A stretch of 22,419 nucleotides of DNA from CAZGQY01 sp964528035 (lineage in GTDB: Bacteria; Pseudomonadota; Gammaproteobacteria; Methylococcales; UBA1147). Of the stretch, positions 15,113-22,417 are shown in pieces; within the stretch, counting starts at the first letter, position 1, and each line of letters starts with the position of its first letter. The translations under genes were made by a program, and so were the position numbers. The stretch is taken from positions 1 to 22,419 of the forward strand of contig CAZGQY010000052.1 in the NCBI GenBank assembly GCA_964528035.1, written 5' to 3'. The notes below the pieces were generated by a model, which made no database searches, was not told the DNA's origin, and saw only the letters and a program-made list of their open reading frames with translations.

Positions 15113-17245
15113 ATGGCAATAAAAAAAGAGGTTGCAGCGACTGCCCATTGCGTACATTTACGCAGTAGACGAAATTTCTTGAAGCAAATCGCAGCGACGA
15201 GTCTTGCTGCCAATATACCGTTAACCCAGATTCGAGACGCATTTGCCTCACCCGTCAAACTGAGCGGCGTTGAATTGCGTGGGTCTGTAAGCCGTCATCC
15301 CAATTGGATCAGGGAAGCACGGATATACGGACTTTCCGTATCGGGTTTAAAAGTCGACCCTATAGCCTTGGGTAGGGATATTAACTCGGTGATCGAACAA
15401 GCCGGAAATGTCATTGAAGCCGATAGCCGCTTATCAGACTACCTGTCGGATGAGGAATTTGGTGTCGAGCTCGAGCTGATCACAGATGCGGTAAAACTGT
15501 TTCATAAAAGAGGCTTGAAGGTTGTCTGGTACATTCCTGCGCTGGAGGTCATCACGCCGAATGGACGGCTGCGGGAAGATTCGTTCGCACGGCAGCATCC
15601 GGATTGGCTACAGCTTTCGTTCGATCGAAAGCGGCGAGGGGTGTTTTATGGGCAGAGAGTCTTTTGGGTTAAACCCGACGATGAAAGTGCCTGGATGTGC
15701 CCTAATTCCCCGTACGAGGATTGGTACATTGATCGATTGCGCAAAATTGCGGACACAGGAATTGACGGTATCTGGATCGACGTACCTTTATTCGGCTTAG
15801 TCGTTGCCAGTTGGGGATGCGCTTGCCATTTTTGTCGTGAAAAATTTGCCCTACAGACTGGGCTCGATTTTCCGGATCGTTTCGATGTCAGCGATAAACG
15901 GTTTTGGCGCTTTGTTCGGTGGAGGCATCAGACTTTAAAGGAATTTATGGACAGTTGCAGAGAAGCCATTCTCGGCATTAACCCTCAGATTGTATCCATT
16001 GCGGAAGTCGTCGGGCTTGACCATCTTGGTGCAACCGAGTGGGGTACTGAAGGCAGTAATCTATCCAACCACTATATCGTCTGGGAGCAGGACGGGATCA
16101 GCGAAACCACGGCGATGGCCAATGGCAGTTATGACGACTGGATTGCACAATACAGTTCCTATAAATATTGCCGTGGGGCAACTCTCGACAAACCTTCCTG
16201 GGCATTTACCTATGGTTTTAACGAAGCAGATGCCCAATTGGTCATGGCCGCGGCGGTTGCTGCTCAAAACAATCCGTATGAGATACGGGTTCCAAAGATG
16301 ACCACAACGGTCGGAATGGAATACCGCAGCATGATGTACAACTGGATTGCCCAGCATTCTAAACAAATCTTTTTGTCCAGATCGCTTGCACAGGTGGCTG
16401 TCATCTATTCAGAGCGCAATAGAGATTTTCTGGATGCGATGTATAACGGCGGTATGGTGATCAGTCCGTTCAAGAAATTCCGCGACCGAAGATGGTTGGG
16501 CACTCGGGAAAAGTCGCCGATCAACCTCGAATATTTGGGGGACTATCGCGGATTGAGCTTATTACTCTATCAACATCAGATACCTTCAGATATTTATCCG
16601 ATGAGTCGCGTCAACAAGGATTTACTGGCCCAATATCCGGTTTTAATCCTGCCGTACATGGCGATGCTTGACCAAGCCGAACAGGCCATGTTGCTGGTCG
16701 CGGTCAGGAATGGTGCGACGTTGATTGTCAGTGGGCCAGAACCGGGTTATTGGGATACCGATGGCAGTCGAAGAGCAACCAGTCTTTGGGGGAGCTTTCT
16801 TGGCGATGCTGATGAAGATACCCCCGTCAGTCGGTCCGTGGGTAAAGGCCGTGTATGTTTTTGGCCAAAAGAAGTCGGGCGGGACTATTTAAAAACCCAT
16901 AGCGCTGAAATTACAATGCCTGTTTTATCCTGGTTAAAACAAGACGGCGTCGTGCCCTGGGTAAGAAAAAATAATAATGTGGTCGTTCAACCTTATGTCT
17001 ATGAAAATGAAATAATCATCCATGTATTAAATTATACCTGGGTCGGCGCCCTGAAAAATAAACCCCGAAGTGTGGCGTTGGAGCTTATGATCCCCTGGGA
17101 ACGGGGTCGTGGAGTGGAACACGTTATTCAGAGCGAGCCACAATGGGATAAACCCAGAATATTGACTTATTCCGAGGAAAATCAAAAGTTGGTCGTACCG
17201 CTGGAATGTGGCATTAATTCGTTGGTGAGAATAAAATTCTTCTAA
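15113..17245 (+). CDS. Tat-exported GHL6/beta-galactosidase-like glycoside hydrolase
   Basis: The 710-residue protein carries a twin-arginine signal: Ser-Arg-Arg-Asn-Phe-Leu-Lys at about residues 18-24, a hydrophobic stretch of about 25-37, and cleavage near the Ala-Phe-Ala at about 44-46. This suggests export folded, perhaps with a cofactor or metal. A TIM-barrel-like domain follows. It includes a strand at KVVWYIPA (about 139-146), a Cys-Pro-Asn-Ser-Pro-Tyr segment near 200, the acidic site GIDGIWIDVP near 220, and a Cys-Ala-Cys-His-Phe-Cys cluster near 238-243. These fit my recollection of the 'hypothetical glycosyl hydrolase 6' family. Residues of about 430-600 resemble the alpha/beta trimerisation domain of GH42-type beta-galactosidases. 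A beta-rich tail ends the protein. The substrate is unknown; its place at the end of the operon suggests the same polymer. Its TAA overlaps the stop of the convergent - strand gene. Confidence 0.75.
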   Translation: MAIKKEVAATAHCVHLRSRRNFLKQIAATSLAANIPLTQIRDAFASPVKLSGVELRGSVSRHPNWIREARIYGLSVSGLKVDPIALGRDINSVIEQAGNVIEADSRLSDYLSDEEFGVELELITDAVKLFHKRGLKVVWYIPALEVITPNGRLREDSFARQHPDWLQLSFDRKRRGVFYGQRVFWVKPDDESAWMCPNSPYEDWYIDRLRKIADTGIDGIWIDVPLFGLVVASWGCACHFCREKFALQTGLDFPDRFDVSDKRFWRFVRWRHQTLKEFMDSCREAILGINPQIVSIAEVVGLDHLGATEWGTEGSNLSNHYIVWEQDGISETTAMANGSYDDWIAQYSSYKYCRGATLDKPSWAFTYGFNEADAQLVMAAAVAAQNNPYEIRVPKMTTTVGMEYRSMMYNWIAQHSKQIFLSRSLAQVAVIYSERNRDFLDAMYNGGMVISPFKKFRDRRWLGTREKSPINLEYLGDYRGLSLLLYQHQIPSDIYPMSRVNKDLLAQYPVLILPYMAMLDQAEQAMLLVAVRNGATLIVSGPEPGYWDTDGSRRATSLWGSFLGDADEDTPVSRSVGKGRVCFWPKEVGRDYLKTHSAEITMPVLSWLKQDGVVPWVRKNNNVVVQPYVYENEIIIHVLNYTWVGALKNKPRSVALELMIPWERGRGVEHVIQSEPQWDKPRILTYSEENQKLVVPLECGINSLVRIKFF

Positions 17246-18144
17246 TTTGATGATTTCTGCTGTGAGTCTGGACGACAGCTAATTCGAAAGGAGTCGTCCA
17301 GAGTCAAAGGCAATACCAGTGTTTGAAAATTTCTGGAATGAGCGTCAACGCATAGCTTATTTCGTGCGCCCGGCGTGTTCACGTATTGTCTTTTGTATTC
17401 AATATTGAACACCGGTTTGCCGTTTGTAATAAATGGCATCAATTTTTGGCATTCGTTAAACTCATGGCACTGTTCATTGACCGTGAAATCGAATTCATCG
17501 ACAAGAACCGGGATTTGATCCACATCGTTTTTCAGTCCAATGAGTAAATGTCGGTCATGTGCTTGCGTGGAAATGAATCGGTTAAAGGCGATTTGATCGG
17601 CAGCGGTTAAATTGAATCCCGTGTTGTGTATGTATCCATCGACGTTGTCCGGATCGACCCCACTACAACCTTTTCTTTTGGCTAAATTCAACCTGTTAAT
17701 GATGATATTTCGTAAATGAGCACTTCGAATATCCAGCCAACGTTCACCCGGCCATCCATCGAGAGGAAGTCCTTTTGCTGCGTTACTGTATCGATCTGCA
17801 TCAACACGCCAATTTTCAAATGAACCGGCCGAAAAATAACAAATCACGGTTTTTCCCAAGTCTTTGAGAAGCTCGATTGTTTTAGCGGGTGTATCAAATA
17901 AATCGATGTCGTATACATCGACCTGGTGGCGGGTATGGAGTTTACCTTGGAGTTGCAAATGCCAGGTGCTGTCGACTGAAAGAGATTTTTTCCTGATCGT
18001 TGTTTTATCGGAAACTGCGACTTCGACAAAATTTAATTCGATGAGGGACGGTTGAGTCGAGGGCGTATCGGCAAAGCACACTGTTAAATGTATATACATC
18101 AATAAACAGCAATAAACCGTTATTTTATTGATCTTAATTGGCAA
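17242..18144 (-). CDS. Secreted GH114 endo-alpha-1,4-polygalactosaminidase
   Basis: This protein is a clear GH114 member. Residues of about 60-125 carry the block WHLQLQGKL, then VDVYDIDLFDT, VICYFSAGS and FENWR. The hallmark GVDPDNVDGY follows at about 162-171 (Asp164, Asp166, Asp169), and Glu224 in Thr-Val-Asn-Glu-Gln is the probable second catalytic acid. GH114 enzymes cut alpha-1,4-linked galactosamine/N-acetylgalactosamine chains, which matches the known structure of Pel. The frame is open up to 18309, but TTG 18144 gives a clean signal peptide (basic start, hydrophobic core, Val-Cys-Phe-Ala) and a family-like 300 residues. GTG 18150 is the alternative. The stop overlaps the stop of the preceding + strand gene (shared CTAA). 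The start faces the next + strand gene across about 46 nt. It differs in sequence from the operon-borne GH114-type enzyme, so it is not a recent duplicate. Confidence 0.88.
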   Translation of the reverse strand: MPIKINKITVYCCLLMYIHLTVCFADTPSTQPSLIELNFVEVAVSDKTTIRKKSLSVDSTWHLQLQGKLHTRHQVDVYDIDLFDTPAKTIELLKDLGKTVICYFSAGSFENWRVDADRYSNAAKGLPLDGWPGERWLDIRSAHLRNIIINRLNLAKRKGCSGVDPDNVDGYIHNTGFNLTAADQIAFNRFISTQAHDRHLLIGLKNDVDQIPVLVDEFDFTVNEQCHEFNECQKLMPFITNGKPVFNIEYKRQYVNTPGARNKLCVDAHSRNFQTLVLPLTLDDSFRISCRPDSQQKSSN

Positions 18145-18190
18145 TTCCACTTTAGATCTGCTGAATTTGAACAATACGGGGAAACGAAAA

Positions 18191-19867
18191 ATGACCAGAT
18201 GTAATCGTAGCTCACATACCAGTAGAATTAAAGGCGCAAAACGAGTGATTGTGCGCAGTGTATTGCTTATTTTTCTGACTACCAGTCCCGTCGGTTTCTG
18301 TGACTCCATTTCAATCAGATTGGATGGTCATCCCATCAAGGTATTTAATGGTATTCCAAAGCAACAGGGTTGGGGTGAAGATTTGGTCTATGAAGCAAAA
18401 CCCGCATTCCTTGATACGCGTACGATGGGTGCTCTGGGCGGCATCCCTTTAGTCGATATCTGGAACAAAGACGGCGGCATCGCCGTATTCAATACAACGA
18501 CCTACCAGGAACCGCTTAAAGTAAATCTGAAATTGGATCATCAGGGACTGACGATTGAAGCCAGCGGTGGAACGAATCTGCAGGTTTTTCGGCATAGTGG
18601 AGATTATTTTGAGGCGGTGAGGGAATTCGCATTGCGAATGAAGAAAAAGGGCTTATCGGTACAGCCCGCACCGGATTGGGCATTCAATGCCAATTGGGAA
18701 AGCTATGGTTTCGAAGAGGATTTTGATCTCGGCACGATCAGGAAAATGCTGCCAGCATTAAAGGAACTCGGTATCAAAACGATTACGGTGGATTCCGGAT
18801 GGTACGGAAAAAACCGGGGAGATGATTTTGAATTTTCTACGGGTGATTTTGCAATAAACCCGGATGTAATCGGAGCAGAGGATGAGTGGGTCGATTTTAT
18901 TCAAGACCTTCATAGCCAGGGGTTTCGAATTCGACTCTGGTGGACGCCTGGCGTAGCGGAAAAAGATACAGATCTAGGGCGAAAACATCTCGATTGGTTT
19001 TCGAAAGACGTTATTTCTTCTACCGGAGATACTGCGGATGTGTATCTTTATCCCGGCAATCGCGACGTAAAGAAGTGGAATTCGACGTTGATTAAGCGAT
19101 TTATCGGTTATGGTGTTGACGGATTCAAACAGGATGATGTTTATAATTACATCGGCGAGCGTCCTCAGGATCAGATCGATTATGCTAATTTAATCAATTC
19201 GAATTTAACCATAGCGCAATCAATTAAAAAGGATTTTACGATCAATACCTGTAATTGTGGTCTGGCACAGAACTTTTATCTAATGTCCGGGCAAAATCAA
19301 TTGATTGTTTCGGATCCGGTTGGGTCCACGCAGTTTCGGCGGCGGGCTAGGTATTTGCATGCGTTGAATGTCAACGGTGCCGCAATTCTCAGCGATCATG
19401 TTGAACTGACAAATGGAGATGTTGGAGCGGAGGAATTGGATGCGCCCGGCTTTTATGATCGCGTGGATTTTTCTTCTGTGGTTCCACTTGGCCTGGTTCT
19501 GCAGACAAAATTCAGAAAACCTCCAGGGGGGCACTATAAAAAGTGGTTCAAAATCTATAATGACTACAAATTTTATACTATGAAATGGGTCAATATCCCT
19601 ATTCGAAATAATCACTTGGAAACCTATCTTCTACAAGACAATAATAATCTCTACTTTTCTTTTTTTACTAAAAACACTAATGGGAAATTCGAAGGCGAGA
19701 TTGATCTGCAAAATCTGACCCCGAATCAGTGTTATAAAGTTTACGATATCGTAAGGAGCAAACTCATAAAGATATTCGCGGCTGTAGGCAATACTAAAGT
19801 GTTGAAAATTAAGTTTACTCACAGTCTAAACATCGGCGTTATACCTGTGGATCATGCGACTTGCTAA
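18191..19867 (+). CDS. Secreted GH36-type alpha-galactosidase/alpha-N-acetylgalactosaminidase-like enzyme
   Basis: The 558-residue product has an N-terminal signal (basic start, hydrophobic stretch of about residues 22-32, then Gly-Phe-Cys). The catalytic barrel resembles melibiase. Its blocks are a Val-Asp-Ser-Gly-Trp-Tyr-Gly segment, Thr-Gly-Asp-Phe, then FRIRLWWTPGVAEKDTDL and Lys-His-Leu-Asp-Trp. The nucleophile is probably Asp315 in GVDGFKQDD (the KxD of GH36). The acid/base is probably Asp375 in Val-Ser-Asp-Pro, and a Cys-Asn-Cys-Gly lies between them. The N-terminal beta-sandwich is shorter than in cytosolic GH36 enzymes (about 700 residues). ATG 18191 follows CGGGGAAA (18177-18184); an in-frame TTG at 18128 lacks a ribosome site and would overlap the divergent gene. 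Beside a GH114 and a Pel-type operon, an exo-enzyme trimming alpha-linked GalNAc/GalN ends is the attractive guess, but the sugar specificity is not shown. Confidence 0.78.
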   Translation: MTRCNRSSHTSRIKGAKRVIVRSVLLIFLTTSPVGFCDSISIRLDGHPIKVFNGIPKQQGWGEDLVYEAKPAFLDTRTMGALGGIPLVDIWNKDGGIAVFNTTTYQEPLKVNLKLDHQGLTIEASGGTNLQVFRHSGDYFEAVREFALRMKKKGLSVQPAPDWAFNANWESYGFEEDFDLGTIRKMLPALKELGIKTITVDSGWYGKNRGDDFEFSTGDFAINPDVIGAEDEWVDFIQDLHSQGFRIRLWWTPGVAEKDTDLGRKHLDWFSKDVISSTGDTADVYLYPGNRDVKKWNSTLIKRFIGYGVDGFKQDDVYNYIGERPQDQIDYANLINSNLTIAQSIKKDFTINTCNCGLAQNFYLMSGQNQLIVSDPVGSTQFRRRARYLHALNVNGAAILSDHVELTNGDVGAEELDAPGFYDRVDFSSVVPLGLVLQTKFRKPPGGHYKKWFKIYNDYKFYTMKWVNIPIRNNHLETYLLQDNNNLYFSFFTKNTNGKFEGEIDLQNLTPNQCYKVYDIVRSKLIKIFAAVGNTKVLKIKFTHSLNIGVIPVDHATC

Positions 19868-19935
19868 AATATTTTCTTCTACAGAAATAAACCAAAACTC
19901 AACAAGCTTGTTCTCATTCCATTGTCTTTTCATCG

Positions 19936-19962
19936 GTCTTTCCGATTGTGCTAAGGAAAGAC
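19936..19962. other. 8-bp hairpin after the GH36-like gene
   Basis: GTCTTTCC (19936-19943) and GGAAAGAC (19955-19962) form a perfect stem with an 11-nt loop, 68 nt after the stop at 19867. No T-run follows, so it is not a standard terminator. It lies in the 255-bp gap before the suf regulator, in which I see no gene. Confidence 0.35.
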
Positions 19963-20068
19963 GAATATATGAATTCTATATGAGGATTAACAATAATCTA
20001 TTCTTAGGTCAAGTGGTGGATTCTGGCAGCTTCGATAGATTTAGGCTAGGTGCCGAACGATCAGTTTC

Positions 20069-20097
20069 TTTACACCAGGCTTATATAGTACTAAAAT
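20069..20097 (+). promoter_or_regulatory. Sigma70-type promoter of the suf regulator and sufB
   Basis: TTTACA (20069-20074) and TAAAAT (20092-20097) are separated by exactly 17 bp. Each box differs from consensus at one position. The predicted start is near 20104, giving a short leader to the ATG at 20123. Confidence 0.65.
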
Positions 20098-20101
20098 AGT
20101 C
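20089..20101. promoter_or_regulatory. IscR-like (Rrf2) operator over the -10 box
   Basis: TACTAAAATAGTC matches 12 of 13 positions of the core of the E. coli IscR type-1 motif as I recall it (GACTRWWWYAGTC), and it contains the perfect dyad ACTA-AAA-TAGT. It covers the -10 element of the promoter in front of an Rrf2 gene. This predicts autorepression when the regulator carries its iron-sulfur cluster. Confidence 0.55.
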
Positions 20102-20122
20102 CACTAAATTTTGAGGGACAAT

Positions 20123-20614
20123 ATGCTACGACTGAGTAAGTTGACTGACTACGCGACAGTAATATTATGTTTTATGGTTATGGACAGAATAAAGGTTGTC
20201 GCGTCAGTTGAAATTGCGGAAGCGACCGGCATTTCATTGCCAACAGTCAGTAAAATATTGAAGATTTTGGTGAAATCCGGTGTACTAAATTCAGTTCGCG
20301 GTGCCAGGGGTGGGTATCGTCTGGCCCGAGCACCGGAAAAAATTTCGGTGGCGGAAGTCATTTGCGCGTTGGAGGGTCCCATTGCTGTGACCGAATGCAG
20401 TATTTCCGACCATAATTGCGAGCAATCCCCCAAATGTAGTATTCGTGGGAATTGGACGGTAATAAATACTGCAATTCAGTCTGCGCTTGAGTCAGTGTCT
20501 GTTGCGGATTTAACACAACCAGGCAATGTAGCGATTGATGGCTTAAAAGTACCTGTGGAAAGTTTATACCGAAAACGCCGACAAAAAGAATTCGGAGAGA
20601 GTAATGTCAGCTAG
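20123..20614 (+). CDS. Rrf2-family iron-sulfur regulator of the SUF system
   Basis: The 163-residue protein has an N-terminal winged helix (Leu-Thr-Asp-Tyr-Ala-Thr start, recognition helix around Ser38-Lys51, wing Arg-Gly-Gly-Tyr-Arg near 62-66). Three cysteines at 92, 99 and 105 are spaced nearly as Cys92, Cys98 and Cys104 of IscR, and probably bind a [2Fe-2S] cluster. It fits the 'SUF system Fe-S assembly regulator' group that lies directly before sufB in many proteobacteria. ATG 20123 is chosen because GAGGG (20113-20117) sits 5 nt upstream; the longer TTG start at 20111 would include that ribosome site. Its stop overlaps the sufB start by 11 nt. An IscR-like operator lies over its own -10 box. 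It is the only recognisable transcription factor in the window, but it belongs to the suf unit, and there is no sign it controls the pel genes. Confidence 0.9.
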   Translation: MLRLSKLTDYATVILCFMVMDRIKVVASVEIAEATGISLPTVSKILKILVKSGVLNSVRGARGGYRLARAPEKISVAEVICALEGPIAVTECSISDHNCEQSPKCSIRGNWTVINTAIQSALESVSVADLTQPGNVAIDGLKVPVESLYRKRRQKEFGESNVS

Positions 20615-22052
20615 TACGCAAGAAATAGAAAAACTGATTGGCCAGAAATACAAACAGGGATTCGTCACCGACATGGACTCGGAGAGTTTTCCTCCCGGGT
20701 TGAATGAAGATATTGTTCGGGCTATTTCAAAGAAGAAGGACGAACCCGAGTTTTTACTTGAATGGCGGTTAAAGGCGTATCGCCATTGGTTGACAATGCA
20801 ATCTCCAGAGTGGGCTTTTGTACAGTTTGATGAGATCGATTATCAGGCTATTAGCTATTATTCCGCACCTAAGGCTAATGCGGATGGCCCGAAAAGCCTG
20901 GATGAAGTCGACCCGGAATTATTGGAAACCTATAAAAAGCTGGGTATTCCACTGGATGAACAGGAACGGCTTGCCGGTGTGGCGGTGGATGCGGTATTCG
21001 ATAGTGTGTCGGTGGCGACCACATTTAAGGAAAAGCTGGCAGATGCCGGTGTCATTTTTTGTCCAATCTCGGAAGCGGTACAGTCTTACCCTGAACTGGT
21101 GCAACGTTATCTGGGGTCTGTGGTTCCCTATACGGATAATTATTTTGCAGCCTTGAATTCGGCTGTTTTTTCCGATGGCTCATTTGTATTTATACCCAAA
21201 GGGGTACGTTGCCCAATGGAGCTGTCAACTTATTTTCGTATTAATGCTGCGAATACAGGGCAGTTTGAACGAACATTGATTATTGCAGAAGACAGTAGTC
21301 ATGTGTCGTATCTGGAAGGGTGTACGGCGCCAATGCGTGACGAAAACCAGTTGCATGCGGCTGTGGTTGAGCTGGTTGCTCTGGATAATGCCGAAATTAA
21401 ATATTCTACGGTACAAAATTGGTACCCAGGGGATGAAAATGGCAAAGGTGGCATTTTTAATTTTGTGACCAAGCGTGGTGATTGTCGTGGTACAAAATCT
21501 AAAATATCCTGGACCCAGGTTGAAACCGGATCGGCGATTACCTGGAAATATCCCAGTTGCGTGTTAACTGGAGATGACTCGATCGGTGAGTTTTATTCAG
21601 TCGCGCTGACGAATAATTATCAGCAGGCGGATACCGGAACGAAAATGATACATATCGGTAAAAATACCCGCAGTACAATAATTTCCAAAGGGATCTCAGC
21701 CGGTAAAGCGCATAATGCATATAGAGGATTGGTCAAAGTACTCAAAAGTGCGTACGGAGCACGCAATTATACCCAGTGTGATTCATTGTTAGTGGGTGAT
21801 AAATGTGGTGCACACACATTCCCTTATATGGAAGTAAAGCAGCCCTCAGCACAGGTTGAACATGAAGCATCAACTTCCAAAATCAGTGAGGATCAGTTGT
21901 TTTTCTGTATGCAGCGGGGAATATCGGCAGAAGACGCAGTGTCCATGATCGTGAATGGATTTTGTAAAGAAGTATTCAAAGAATTGCCAATGGAATTTGC
22001 AGTTGAGGCGCAGGCATTGCTGGGCATAAGCCTTGAGGGCAGTGTCGGTTAA
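20604..22052 (+). CDS. sufB: SufB, Fe-S cluster scaffold subunit
   Basis: SufB is the scaffold on which the SufBC2D complex builds iron-sulfur clusters from SufS/SufE sulfur. The 482-residue length fits the family (E. coli about 495), and the C-terminal half is nearly the family signature: YTQCDSLL with the conserved cysteine, CGAHTFPY, QVEHEAS with the conserved glutamate and histidine, then DQLFFCMQRGIS and NGFCKEVFKELP. GGAGAGAG lies just before ATG 20604, and the start overlaps the regulator gene by 11 nt. sufC normally follows at once. Here a terminator and a repeat follow instead, and no sufC start is seen in the remaining 367 bases. Confidence 0.97.
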   Translation: MSASTQEIEKLIGQKYKQGFVTDMDSESFPPGLNEDIVRAISKKKDEPEFLLEWRLKAYRHWLTMQSPEWAFVQFDEIDYQAISYYSAPKANADGPKSLDEVDPELLETYKKLGIPLDEQERLAGVAVDAVFDSVSVATTFKEKLADAGVIFCPISEAVQSYPELVQRYLGSVVPYTDNYFAALNSAVFSDGSFVFIPKGVRCPMELSTYFRINAANTGQFERTLIIAEDSSHVSYLEGCTAPMRDENQLHAAVVELVALDNAEIKYSTVQNWYPGDENGKGGIFNFVTKRGDCRGTKSKISWTQVETGSAITWKYPSCVLTGDDSIGEFYSVALTNNYQQADTGTKMIHIGKNTRSTIISKGISAGKAHNAYRGLVKVLKSAYGARNYTQCDSLLVGDKCGAHTFPYMEVKQPSAQVEHEASTSKISEDQLFFCMQRGISAEDAVSMIVNGFCKEVFKELPMEFAVEAQALLGISLEGSVG

Positions 22053-22232
22053 TTTTGTTGAACAATTGTTAGTTTGCAATAGATTTTTTGTTTTCAAACT
22101 TTCTATTCGAGTTATTCTCAGCATTTTTCAACTCAGTTATCTGGGTCGAAGTGTATCCACAGGTTTTGAGTGAGTCGACCAGAGTTTTCTGAGGGTGTTT
22201 AGATTGTATCTACCCAGCAGGGTTCGTGGTTG

Positions 22233-22272
22233 GGGTGCAAGTCTTAACTGCTAATCTTTTGCACCCTTTTTT
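22233..22272 (+). terminator. Rho-independent terminator after sufB
   Basis: GGGTGCAA (22233-22240) pairs perfectly with TTGCACCC (22259-22266) across an 18-nt loop and is followed by six T's (22267-22272). It ends the regulator-sufB transcript 180 nt after the sufB stop. The bases from 22053 to 22232 contain no gene I can support. Confidence 0.8.
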
Positions 22273-22321
22273 GGTAAATACGGAGCGAGGTTTTAATAAT
22301 ATGCGAAAGATTGACGCAGGA

Positions 22322-22403
22322 TTATTGTTTGTCTTGAAGGCGTAGCAACAGGCGCATAGCAGGCCTACGCAACTGTTGCTACAACGCAGAAGACGGACAA
22401 TAA
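22322..22403. repeat. Long imperfect inverted repeat with alternative inner hairpin
   Basis: The left arm 22322-22350 (TTATTGT, GTCTT and GTAGCAACA blocks) is repeated in inverted form at 22374-22403. The 9-bp inner stem GTAGCAACA/TGTTGCTAC is perfect. A competing pair, GCGTAG (22340-22345) with CTACGC (22365-22370), shares bases with it. A 14-codon ORF (22301-22345) with GGAG upstream reads into the left arm. The right arm continues into the sequence found again at the start of the window, so this is probably one copy of a dispersed element. No T-run follows it. Confidence 0.6.
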
Positions 22404-22417
22404 GACAAGTCAGGATT
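22393..22417 (+). repeat. Right copy of the 25-bp repeat seen at bases 1-25
   Basis: Twenty bases are identical to 1-20 and the next five match with one difference. It is the outer right arm of the inverted repeat at 22322-22403, and the window ends two bases later. The two copies lie in direct orientation about 22.4 kb apart. Confidence 0.7.

Noticed and set aside
22301..22345. 14-codon ORF followed by competing hairpins, like an attenuator
   Set aside because: There is no T-run after the hairpins and no downstream gene in view, and the hairpin arms are better explained as a dispersed inverted repeat.
22342..22382. Integron attC site
   Set aside because: The arms lack the conserved RYYYAAC/GTTRRRY core pair in the right places, and no integrase or cassette array is present.
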